Source of the DNA: Thiomicrorhabdus aquaedulcis
GTDB taxonomy: Bacteria; Pseudomonadota; Gammaproteobacteria; Thiomicrospirales; Thiomicrospiraceae
Assembly: GCF_004001325.1 (NCBI RefSeq)
Contig: NZ_AP018722.1
Span: 1,116,001-1,180,000, forward strand
Direction of reading: 5' to 3'
DNA length: 64,000 bases
Below are positions 57,191-64,000 of the stretch, piece after piece. How positions within the stretch are numbered: the first letter of the stretch is position 1; every line of letters starts with the position of its first letter. The notes under the pieces were generated by a model. The model was not told where the DNA came from. It did no database searches and worked only from the letters and a program-made list of their open reading frames with translations. Both the position numbers and the translations under genes were made by a program.

Positions 57191-58270
57191 ATGAAGCGTT
57201 TTTTTTGTCAATGTCGGCAAGAAATTTTTTTCAATGACCTATCCTGCGGGATATGTGGTCGTGATTTAGTGTACGATCCCGTGGCAAAAACCATGTGGAG
57301 TGGTGAGGTTCGAAGTGATTTTAAGTTTTATACTAAAACAGAAACATCGGCCGAATACATGAATTTTAGGGTTTGTCAGCTGCGCGAATCGGTGGTGAAG
57401 TGTAACTGGGTTATAGGCAACAACGAACCGCAATCCGAATGTCAGTGTGTGTCGTGCCGTACCACGCATATTATTCCAGATATGGGATTGGATAAAAATC
57501 CGCGGCGCTGGCATTTACTTGAACGTTCTAAGCGAAGAATGCTTTATAACCTATTGGATTTAAAGCTTTTTTGTGGAGAAGGGCGTTTAAGCGATAATTT
57601 ACGTTTTGACTTTTTAGAAGATCGGCGCAGCCACCCACACATTGAACTTGAGTTTGTATTGACCGGCCACAATAATGGCTTAATTACCATTAATGCCGCC
57701 GAGGCAGACGAAAGTTTTTTACACACCATGAAAGAGCAGTTGGGCGAGCGTTACCGAACTTTATTGGGGCATTTTAGACATGAAATAGCCCATTATTACT
57801 GGTGTTTGCTCATTGAAAAACCAGGTTTGCAAACGCGTTTTAGAGAAGTGTTTGGCGATGAGCGTCAAGATTACGCACTGGCGCTTGAAAAGCATTACCA
57901 AAAAATGGCCACCAAGCGTTGGACGTTTCGCTACATAACGCCATACGCCAGCAGTCATCCTCACGAAGATTGGGCCGAAACTTGGGCGCATTATTTGCAC
58001 ATGGTCGATACGCTAGAAACCGCCGTAAGCTATGGCTTAAGTGTGTATGAACCCAAAAAGAACGATTTTGATCATTGGTTTAAAGAGTGGGCGCAAGTCT
58101 CGCAAATTATGAATGCGCTCAATCGAAGCATGGGAATGGCCGATCCTTATCCATTTTTTTTATCGCCCATTGTCGAAGGAAAAATGCGTTTTATTGATGA
58201 AATTGTCGATTCGGCGCATTTGTTTGATGCTGATCTAGGAAGTTATTTTCAAGAGAGTCGTCAAACTTAA
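57191..58270 (+). CDS. Putative zinc metallopeptidase with N-terminal zinc ribbon
   Basis: The 359-residue protein begins with a zinc-ribbon-like CQC...CGIC (Cys6, 8, 19, 22) and has further cysteines at 84, 86 and 89. The HEIAH motif lies at 197-201 (HFRHEIAHYYW), followed by an ELVGERRQDYA-like GDERQDYALALE and a HEDWAETWAHYLHM stretch with a likely third zinc ligand. It fits the predicted zinc-binding metallopeptidase family that accompanies ATP-grasp/Alpha-E genes. The ATG at 57191 has GAGG upstream; a longer frame from 57101 overlaps the Alpha-E end and is unlikely. Confidence 0.82.
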   Translation: MKRFFCQCRQEIFFNDLSCGICGRDLVYDPVAKTMWSGEVRSDFKFYTKTETSAEYMNFRVCQLRESVVKCNWVIGNNEPQSECQCVSCRTTHIIPDMGLDKNPRRWHLLERSKRRMLYNLLDLKLFCGEGRLSDNLRFDFLEDRRSHPHIELEFVLTGHNNGLITINAAEADESFLHTMKEQLGERYRTLLGHFRHEIAHYYWCLLIEKPGLQTRFREVFGDERQDYALALEKHYQKMATKRWTFRYITPYASSHPHEDWAETWAHYLHMVDTLETAVSYGLSVYEPKKNDFDHWFKEWAQVSQIMNALNRSMGMADPYPFFLSPIVEGKMRFIDEIVDSAHLFDADLGSYFQESRQT

Positions 58271-58300
58271 GTTACTTAAAAATCTCTCAAGGAGCACTTC

Positions 58301-58543
58301 ATGGCGAATTTAAGGGCTCAAACAACTCAATTTAATCAAAATCCCTTACATTGCGTTGTTGTGGGGGGCGAAATGCTGGCCGCTTTAGCGGTCAAAAAAT
58401 GGATTGAAGCCGGTGCTCTGGTAACCGTTTTGGCACCCCATAAAGTGATTGCCGCGTCTAGTGATTTATATGTAAATCAGGCGGTTGAGCGTTATTGTCA
58501 ACATCATTCCCTGCAACTAGAGCAAGTTTATGATGCCTTGTAA
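58301..58543 (+). CDS. Mini-Rossmann protein resembling the N-terminus of siroheme-type dehydrogenases
   Basis: The 80-residue protein has VVVGGEMLAALAVKKWIEAGALVTVLAP, which looks like the first beta-alpha-beta unit of CysG/PrecorRin-2 dehydrogenase-type proteins, but then ends. AAGGAG precedes the ATG and it is 30 bp after the metallopeptidase gene, so it is likely the last cassette gene. Whether it binds a nucleotide alone is unknown. Confidence 0.55.
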   Translation: MANLRAQTTQFNQNPLHCVVVGGEMLAALAVKKWIEAGALVTVLAPHKVIAASSDLYVNQAVERYCQHHSLQLEQVYDAL

Positions 58544-58547
58544 ATCG

Positions 58548-59068
58548 TTACAGTGTCTTATAAGCCTCAATCCATGCCGGATCAAAACTAATCTGTTCAA
58601 GCGATAATCCTAACGCCCCCATTTGTGTTTCAGTAGCGTGCTTTTCAGCCATTAAATCTACCAATGCGTGATTGTTGTCATCGAGCTTATGCATTTGCTC
58701 TAGTCCTAGATGATAAAACCTCAATATTTGTAAAGCCTCCGTATTATTGACCTCGGCTTGTTCTTTAACTTGACGTAATACATTGCTAATATGCATTAAA
58801 TTGCGTTTTAATTGCCAGCCATAGATGGCTTCTTTCATCCAAGGTTTGTTAGCAAAAATTGTTTAACAATAAATCCGGTGAGAGCCAAGCCTAATATTGC
58901 TCCCATTAAATTTAGTACCAATGGGCTGTTTGAATATTCGCCTAAATAAGTTACAAAGCCGTATGAAAACACAAAACCAATTACGATGAAAATTCCCATC
59001 ATTATGAGTGTGGCTTTACGCGTTTGGCGACGATAATGTTTGGGGTCGATGGCTTGAATAGTAAACAT
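58548..59068 (-). pseudogene. DUF3087 membrane protein broken by one homopolymer frameshift
   Basis: Two overlapping frames (59068-58835 and 58838-58548) are halves of one protein. The first half has MFTIQAIDPKHYRRQTRKA and two helices; the second starts in mid-protein at MKEAIYGWQLKRNLMHIS. Adding one base to the A run at 58854-58858 joins them as VKQFFANKPWMKEAIYG, a 173-residue DUF3087 protein. Function unknown. Probably a sequencing error. Confidence 0.82.
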
Positions 59069-59153
59069 AATGAGCAACTCACTTTTAAAAATTTTTAAAA
59101 AAACTATTTTACGGGGTTGCTGGCGCAATTACCATATTGATACGATCTTTGAA

Positions 59154-59170
59154 CGTGCAAAGGTCTCTGA
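59154..59170. repeat. Solo half-element CGTGCAAAGGTCTCTGA
   Basis: Right-end form of the recurrent repeat, 24 bp upstream of phnN. Confidence 0.55.
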
Positions 59171-59193
59171 TATAAACACAAAGAGCATAACGT

Positions 59194-59808
59194 ATGAATA
59201 CTACCAGGCCTGGTCATAATGAAATGATATTAAAATCGTCCGTAAATAGTTTTAAAAAAGGACGGTTGTTTTACGTACTAGGCGCCTCTGGGGTGGGTAA
59301 AGACAGTTTATTACGCTATGCACGGCCTTTTTTAAGTCAAAGCAACGTGTTATTTGCGCATCGTTACATTACCAGGGCTGTTCAAATAAACGATGAAAAT
59401 CATGTTTCACTTAGCGAAGATGAGTTTTTAAATCGTCAACAGAAAGGTTGTTTTATGTTTGCCTGGCACAGTCATAATTTACATTACGGCATTGGCATTG
59501 AGGTACAAGATTGGCTAAATTTAGGCTGTGATGTGGTCATAAATGGATCGCGAGAATATTTTAACCACGCCATTGAGCGTTATCCAGAGTTAATTCCTGT
59601 ACTCATCAGCGCTTCTTTAACTATTTTGGAGCAACGACTTATTGCACGAGGCCGCGAATCATTAGAACAAATACATCAGCGGCTACAAGGCGCATTATCC
59701 TATCAAAATCTAAGCCATCCTAAATTGATCACCATCAACAATAACAATTTACTGGAGCAGGCGGGTAAGCAATTGGTTGAAGTGTTGCTAGGCAAATGTG
59801 AGTCTTAA
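59194..59808 (+). CDS. phnN: Ribose 1,5-bisphosphate phosphokinase PhnN
   Basis: The 204-residue protein has the Walker A GASGVGKDSLL (about residue 31) and a guanylate-kinase-like fold with RYITRAV and HSHNLHYGI. PhnN makes PRPP from ribose 1,5-bisphosphate in phosphonate degradation. No other phn genes are adjacent, so this copy is an orphan. The first ATG at 59194 is used; the palindrome lies in codons 4-7. Confidence 0.85.
   Translation: MNTTRPGHNEMILKSSVNSFKKGRLFYVLGASGVGKDSLLRYARPFLSQSNVLFAHRYITRAVQINDENHVSLSEDEFLNRQQKGCFMFAWHSHNLHYGIGIEVQDWLNLGCDVVINGSREYFNHAIERYPELIPVLISASLTILEQRLIARGRESLEQIHQRLQGALSYQNLSHPKLITINNNNLLEQAGKQLVEVLLGKCES
59203..59214. repeat. Palindrome ACCAGGCCTGGT, exact copy 15
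   Basis: Read TRPG in codons 4-7 of phnN, the third reading frame. Confidence 0.9.
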
Positions 59809-59835
59809 TTTGCGATTTAGACGCGTTTATTAAAA

Positions 59836-60540
59836 TTACCAGGCCAAGCTTAAACCACTTTTCTTTGAAATTTCGGTTAACTTGTTGTGATGTTCTTGCA
59901 ACTCAATGTCGTTGGCGTAGAGCACCTTTAAAAGACCACTAGGACGTTGTGCTTTAAGAGCATTTTGCTCTCGTGACTCTTCCGAGCTGGGGGTTTCGCT
60001 GTTAAGCAACAAGTGAGTTTGCCCACCGGTCATAGCCAAATACACGTCGGCTAAAATTTCTGAGTCGAGCAATGCGCCGTGTAATGTGCGGTTGCTGTTG
60101 TCAATGTAGAGTCGTTTGCACAAAGCGTCTAATGAGTTGCGTTGTCCGGGATAGGTTTTACGCGCCATTTTTAACGAATCGGTGATGGTGCAATGGTCTT
60201 CAATTTTGCCCCAACGATTGTTTTTTAAGCGCGCTAATTCGTGGTTAATAAAACCTACGTCAAACGGTGCATTGTGAATAATCAGCTCGGCACCGCTTAC
60301 AAAGGCCATGAAGTCGTCTACAATGAGCGAAAAAATCGGTTTATCAAGCAAAAACTTATCAGTAATGCCGTGCACCGCAATGGCGTCAAGCGGAACTGAG
60401 CGCTCAGGTTGAATGTACTGGTGGTAGGTATTTTGGGTTAAACGGCGTTTAAACAGTTCTACCGCACCAATTTCAATAATACGATCACCTGTTTTTGGGT
60501 CAAATCCGGTGGTTTCGGTGTCTAAGATTATCTGGCGCAT
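59836..60540 (-). CDS. dnaQ: DNA polymerase III epsilon subunit (proofreading exonuclease)
   Basis: The 234-residue DEDDh exonuclease has Exo I DTETTGFDPKTGDRIIEIG, Exo II HNAPFDVGFIN and Exo III HGALLDSEILADVY, and a short C-terminal tail (about residues 180-234) for polymerase binding. It proofreads DNA polymerase III. Divergent from the FKBP gene. Confidence 0.96.
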   Translation of the reverse strand: MRQIILDTETTGFDPKTGDRIIEIGAVELFKRRLTQNTYHQYIQPERSVPLDAIAVHGITDKFLLDKPIFSLIVDDFMAFVSGAELIIHNAPFDVGFINHELARLKNNRWGKIEDHCTITDSLKMARKTYPGQRNSLDALCKRLYIDNSNRTLHGALLDSEILADVYLAMTGGQTHLLLNSETPSSEESREQNALKAQRPSGLLKVLYANDIELQEHHNKLTEISKKSGLSLAW

Positions 60541-60606
60541 TTCGTTTTTCTTTGCTGTAAAATAAGCTAATTATTTTAAAGCAAAAACCGTCATCAAGGG
60601 GCAATT

Positions 60607-61032
60607 ATGAGAATTAAAAAAGGCAGTCGCGTTACATTTCACTACGAACTACGCGACGAAAGCGGTGAAGTGATTGATTCAACATTCGACAGCGAACCGG
60701 TTATTTACATTCAAGGCGAAGGTGAAATTATTGAAGGTCTTGAAGAGTTTTTAGAAGGCGAAGAGCCAGGCTTTAGTGCCAAAGTCACCATCCAGCCCGA
60801 AAAAGGTTACGGCGTTTCGGATGAAAGCTTGGTGGTATTTGCTGGACCTGAAAATTTTGAAGACGATGTTGAACTTGAAGTGGGTTCAACCGTTGAAACA
60901 GAAGACCCAGACGGTGAAGTGATAGTGTTTAGAATCATTAGCGTAACCGAAGAAAAAGTGTATTTAGACGGCAATCATCCGCTAGCCGATCAAGTGCTTA
61001 ACTACAAAGTAGAAGTGCTGGAAGTACATTAA
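60607..61032 (+). CDS. SlyD-like FKBP-type peptidyl-prolyl isomerase (SlpA/FkpB)
   Basis: The 141-residue acidic protein has the FKBP core (GEIIEGLEEFLEGEEPGFSAKV, GYGVSDES) with an inserted flap and no histidine tail. GGGG is the ribosome site. It is the second FKBP isomerase in the window after slyD. Ends at a strong terminator. Confidence 0.85.
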   Translation: MRIKKGSRVTFHYELRDESGEVIDSTFDSEPVIYIQGEGEIIEGLEEFLEGEEPGFSAKVTIQPEKGYGVSDESLVVFAGPENFEDDVELEVGSTVETEDPDGEVIVFRIISVTEEKVYLDGNHPLADQVLNYKVEVLEVH

Positions 61033-61070
61033 TTAAGTGCGGCTATTCACACTTAAGGTTAAAACCTTAG

Positions 61071-61108
61071 ACACAAAAAAGCCTCATTCATGTGAGGCTT
61101 TTTTGTGT
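61071..61108. terminator. Bidirectional terminator after the FKBP gene
   Basis: AAAAAAGCCTCA and TGAGGCTTTTTT form the stem, flanked by ACAC/GTGT. Confidence 0.88.
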
Positions 61109-61181
61109 CTGCAGCATTACGTTCTTTTTAGCTTAAAGCCGCTTGACGATTAGATTTGTAAAGCCTTTTAGCTAAGCTTTT

Positions 61182-61242
61182 AAAAAGCTAAAAAGCTAAA
61201 AAGCTAAAAAGCTAAAAAGCTAAAAAGCTAAAAAGCTAAACT
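61182..61242. repeat. 8-bp tandem repeat (GCTAAAAA), seven copies
   Basis: Seven GCT triplets at exact 8-bp spacing (61187, 61195, 61203, 61211, 61219, 61227, 61235) form a simple repeat just after the fccB stop (61257). Such repeats can change length by slippage. Confidence 0.85.
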
Positions 61243-61256
61243 AAGATAAGGATAAA

Positions 61257-62555
61257 TTATCCCCAAACCTCGTCTGTAATGCTCTTATACCAACCGCGAG
61301 TGTAAAGTGCTTCCATTTTTCTGTCTTGTGCCGACGCTTTAGCATCAGAAACTCCACCAGCACCTTTAACGTCAGCAATTTTGCCATCGATTACGTCATA
61401 AACCGCCGCCACCGAAATTGCATAATCGTTAGTGATTAATGAATAACAGGTGTTAACGTGTTTAGCACTCATTGGCGCTTGTCCTGCCAATGAAAGTACT
61501 ACGTTAGCCGCCACAATTTTACCTTGGCTGGTTGCTGAATGGCCTGATTTTGGCATGCTACCGGCATTGGATGCATCGCCAATTACGTGAATATTTTTGT
61601 GAATGGTCGATTCAAACGTCACAGGGTCAATTGGGCAGAAGCCTTTGGCATCGGTAAGACCCATAGTTGCAGCTAATACGCCGGCTTTTTGGGGTGGAAT
61701 GTAGTTAATTACGTCGGCTTTTACCAACCCGTATTCAGCGTCAATGGCTTTGTTGGCCACATCAATGCTGTTAAGTTTTCCACCATCAGTTGCTGACACC
61801 CATTCAATCATTTGGCCATAATTGGTTTCCCAGCCAGACATAAACAAACCTTGTTTAGAGAATTTGTCTTTTTGATCTAAAATTAAAATCTTAGCGGTTT
61901 TGTTATGCTTTGAAAAGTAATTGGCTACCATAGCCGCGCGCTCGTAAGGTCCAGGAGGGCAGCGGAATGGATTTGGCGGGGCAATCATTGCAAACGTTCC
62001 ACCTTGTGGCATGGCGCGAAGCTGATCACGCAATAACAGAGTTTGTGCGCCTGCTTTGTAAGCGTGCGGCAGTACGTCTGCGGTAGCGCTGTTAACACCC
62101 GCGTGTATGTCCCATTTAAAATCAATCCCAGGAGAAACCACTAAACGGTCATAAGATAAAGTTTTACCACTGGCTAACGTAATAGTTTGTTTTGCAGGAT
62201 CGGCACTTTTTACCATGTCATGAATAACATTAACGCCACGCTTATTTAAGCCATCGTACGTTTGAGTAATTTCATTCATTTCTGCAAGACCACCAATCAC
62301 CCAGTTTGAGCCAGGGCACGTTACATAGGTTTTGCTGGGTTCAATTAGTGTGACGTTTAGATCAGGGCTATAACGTTTTAAATATTTTGCTGTGCTACTA
62401 CCACCAAAGCCACCGCCAATAACGATAACCTCGCCAGCGCCTTTGCGCGATGCTGTGGCACAACCTGTTAAGCTCAAACCTGCCGGTAGTGCAACGCCTG
62501 CGGCCACTAGTTTTAGTGCTTGTCTGCGTGTTAAAGAATTCATAGTATGTTCCAT
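61257..62555 (-). CDS. fccB: Flavocytochrome c sulfide dehydrogenase, flavoprotein subunit
   Basis: FccB oxidises sulfide to sulfur species in the periplasm and passes electrons to FccA. The 432-residue protein has a twin-arginine signal (SLTRRQALKLVAAG), FAD motif VIGGGFGG, and the two cysteines of the redox disulfide in VTCPGSN (Cys80) and GFCPIDPVTF. AAGGAG precedes the ATG at 62555. It is 10 bp after fccA. Confidence 0.95.
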   Translation of the reverse strand: MEHTMNSLTRRQALKLVAAGVALPAGLSLTGCATASRKGAGEVIVIGGGFGGSSTAKYLKRYSPDLNVTLIEPSKTYVTCPGSNWVIGGLAEMNEITQTYDGLNKRGVNVIHDMVKSADPAKQTITLASGKTLSYDRLVVSPGIDFKWDIHAGVNSATADVLPHAYKAGAQTLLLRDQLRAMPQGGTFAMIAPPNPFRCPPGPYERAAMVANYFSKHNKTAKILILDQKDKFSKQGLFMSGWETNYGQMIEWVSATDGGKLNSIDVANKAIDAEYGLVKADVINYIPPQKAGVLAATMGLTDAKGFCPIDPVTFESTIHKNIHVIGDASNAGSMPKSGHSATSQGKIVAANVVLSLAGQAPMSAKHVNTCYSLITNDYAISVAAVYDVIDGKIADVKGAGGVSDAKASAQDRKMEALYTRGWYKSITDEVWG

Positions 62556-62565
62556 CGTAAGCTCC

Positions 62566-62865
62566 TTATTTGCCTTGTACGCCAATGTATTTTGCCATTA
62601 GCACAATTTCTTCGTCCGTGTAGCCTTTAGCGTGACGAGGCATGATTGTTCCCTTACGAGTACCATCGCGGTAAGCCTTCATTTGGCTCACAATTAAAGA
62701 GGCTGGATAATTGCCCAAAGGGGGGATTGTAGCGCCGGTGGCTTTGCCATCATAACCGTGGCAAGAGAAGCAGCTGTTTGCTAGCATTTCACCACGTTCT
62801 ACGGCAAAGCTAGACAGGCTGGTTAACATTAATGCGCCGGCAAAGGCTATTGATGTTTTTTTCAT
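62566..62865 (-). CDS. fccA: Flavocytochrome c sulfide dehydrogenase, monoheme cytochrome subunit
   Basis: The 99-residue protein has a signal peptide and one heme site CFSCH, plus the distal Met region GTIMPRHAKGY. Many FccA proteins have two hemes; this one has a single heme, as in Chlorobium-type subunits. AAGGATGA is the ribosome site. It leads the fccA-fccB operon and receives electrons from FccB. Confidence 0.92.
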   Translation of the reverse strand: MKKTSIAFAGALMLTSLSSFAVERGEMLANSCFSCHGYDGKATGATIPPLGNYPASLIVSQMKAYRDGTRKGTIMPRHAKGYTDEEIVLMAKYIGVQGK

Positions 62866-62904
62866 GAGTCATCCTTTTTAAAGAGTTAAGCGTTTTTCTT
62901 TTTA

Positions 62905-62936
62905 TTGATCTATATCAATTAGCATAAAAAATTATA
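62905..62936 (-). promoter_or_regulatory. fccA promoter with a perfect FNR-type box downstream of the -10
   Basis: TTGAT-CTAT-ATCAA (62905-62918) matches the FNR/ANR consensus TTGATnnnnATCAA at every fixed position. On the minus strand it lies about 13 bp after TATAAT (62936-62931), so a bound regulator would block transcription there. Confidence 0.6.
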
Positions 62937-63093
62937 GTACAAGTCAAATGTCATAAACACTGAGATTTAACCATTATAAAAAAAATTTATATAAGGATTG
63001 AATTTTATGGCGTGCGATTTGTCTAAGTTGGCGGGCATCTAGGGGGTTTTGTTAAGAGATTTTACGCATCTTTTTAGAGCATTGCACCATTGG

Positions 63094-63824
63094 CTAACCA
63101 TTGTCTATTAATGATAAAAGTAACGGTAAAATCAGTGCAGAAATCGACGCTGAAAGCGCCATGGCCAGACCCGCAAATGCACCCATCTGAGCACTCACTT
63201 GAAAACCACGAGCGGTGCCTAAACCGTGCGCTGTAACCCCAAGCGCGACCCCTTGAACTGCGTGATCTTTAATTTTAAAGAGTTTAAAAAGAGCGGTTCC
63301 AAGCACCGCACCCAAGATACCCGTTATGACCACAAAAACGGCCGTTAACGTGGGCAGGCCACCGTTTTTTCGGCAATGCCCATGGCCACGGGAGCGGTAA
63401 CGGACTTGGGGATTAGGGAGAGCATGGTTTGCTCGCTTGCCCCTAATAAAGACGCAATGTAATACGCACTAAATCCAGATACACTAATGCCAAACACCAG
63501 TGCAATGGACAGCGAAAGCCAAACGGTTTTAAGTTTGCTGAGTTGTGAGTAAAGTGGAATCGCTAGGGCAACGGTAGCGGGTCCCAATAAAAAATGAATA
63601 AATTGTGCCCCAGAAAAGTAGGCTTCATACGATATATTAAATAAACTCAGTGTGCCCACAATCATTAAAATAGAGAGTAATACTGGATTAAGCAGGGAGT
63701 TAGAGTGTGCTTGATGGTAAATCTTTACTGCCATTAGGTAACACACAAGAGTAAGCACCAAGCCTAAAAGTGGACTGGCTGACAGGTAAACCCAAACAGC
63801 TGAAGCTTGAGTCATTGGGGTCAT
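63094..63824 (-). pseudogene. lrgB: LrgB-family protein broken by one homopolymer frameshift
   Basis: Two frames (63824-63345 and 63333-63094) are consecutive parts of LrgB, a CidB/LrgB membrane protein linked to autolysis and murein hydrolase export. The first ends ...VTAPVAMGIAEKT, the second starts VITGILGAVLG. Adding one base to the T6 run at 63365-63370 joins them as AEKNGGLPTLTAVFVVITGI, giving 243 residues. Start ATG overlaps the lrgA stop. Probably a sequencing error. Confidence 0.85.
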
Positions 63825-64000
63825 AAAGGTTTTTTTGGGGTTTTAAAGCGTTTAACAAGGTTAGGCAGTTTTAAAATGGCCATCATGCTCCACGCGGTAA
63901 CGAGTAAGCCCAGTATAGTGCTTACAACTAAGGCTACACTAATCGCAAGCCATTCTTCTTTTAAACGCCCTAAATGAATCATTAAACCGACACCTGCTGG
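63821..64000 (-). CDS. lrgA: LrgA/CidA-family holin-like protein, C-terminal part
   Basis: The last 59 codons of a gene running past the window edge read PAGVGLMIHLGRLKEEWLA and a final helix, the conserved C-terminal half of LrgA/CidA. Its TGA overlaps the lrgB ATG (ATGA), the usual lrgAB coupling. Confidence 0.85.
   Translation of the reverse strand, partial: PAGVGLMIHLGRLKEEWLAISVALVVSTILGLLVTAWSMMAILKLPNLVKRFKTPKKPL

Noticed and set aside
61182-61242. Tandem repeat as a CRISPR array
   Set aside because: 8-bp units without spacers.

Overview
This 64 kb window is a chromosomal segment of a gammaproteobacterium with a moderate-to-low GC content by eye. A flavocytochrome c sulfide dehydrogenase pair (fccA-fccB) at the right end, a c-type cytochrome, Mla/Pqi-type lipid transport, SlyD, RoxA, DnaQ, TilS, and a pyrG-kdsA-eno-ftsB block followed by surE-pcm-yqaA-nlpD fit a sulfur-oxidising gammaproteobacterium. 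The Thiomicrospira / Hydrogenovibrio / Thiomicrorhabdus neighbourhood is my best guess; it is an inference, not a search result. Nearly everything looks like core chromosome. I see no complete insertion sequence, prophage, rRNA or CRISPR array.

Layout. 0-7 kb: a membrane-anchored GH17 protein (-), then a four-gene lipid-transport operon (MlaE-, MlaF-, MlaD-like and a PqiC-like lipoprotein) and a DUF2058 gene. 7-11 kb: sppA (-), uvrC, pgsA and three tRNAs (Gly-GCC, Cys-GCA, Leu-TAA). 11-15 kb: roxA, purB and slyD (-), then hemJ. 15-24.4 kb: a small Cys-rich protein, rimO, a peroxiredoxin, a DNA-deoxyinosine glycosylase-like gene, trhP (yegQ) with the ferredoxin gene yfhL, a periplasmic protein, a MenA/UbiA prenyltransferase, cysM and a CYTH phosphatase. 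24.3-29.6 kb: tolC, then an oligopeptide-binding protein, an L,D-transpeptidase and two DppB/DppC-type permeases. 29.7-39.5 kb: MOSC protein (-), nagZ, a B-type L36 gene (-), a DinG/YoaA helicase, tsaB, a broken uspA, an exported protein, a broken cytochrome gene, ycaO and a DUF481 protein. 39.7-50.9 kb: accA-tilS-pyrG-kdsA-eno-ftsB, smr (-), surE-pcm-yqaA-nlpD and a Mth938-like gene (-). 51-53.7 kb: alaC-hom. 54-58.5 kb: an ANTAR regulator, circularly permuted ATP-grasp, Alpha-E, HEIAH metallopeptidase and a mini-Rossmann protein. 58.5-64 kb: DUF3087 (-), phnN, dnaQ (-), an FKBP isomerase, fccA-fccB (-) and lrgA-lrgB (-, lrgA cut by the window edge).

Three things cut across the gene list. 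First, the 12-bp palindrome ACCAGGCCTGGT occurs exactly 15 times, with at least eight close variants, inside genes (mostly read as QAW or PGLV), in terminator loops and at gene starts. About 0.004 copies are expected by chance. Second, a 16-bp half-element resembling AGACCTTTGCACGAGT recurs at gene borders, and one 161-bp copy with both ends looks like a MITE. Third, at least six genes (uspA, cytochrome c, kdsA, ftsB, DUF3087, lrgB) are each broken by single-base losses inside A or T runs. Because kdsA and ftsB are normally essential, this looks like a homopolymer error of the assembly rather than pseudogenisation.

The best candidate for a little-described system is the 54-58.5 kb cassette. 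An ANTAR RNA-binding regulator precedes a predicted peptide-ligase/peptidase set, separated by a leader whose sequence can pair either upstream or with the ribosome binding site.
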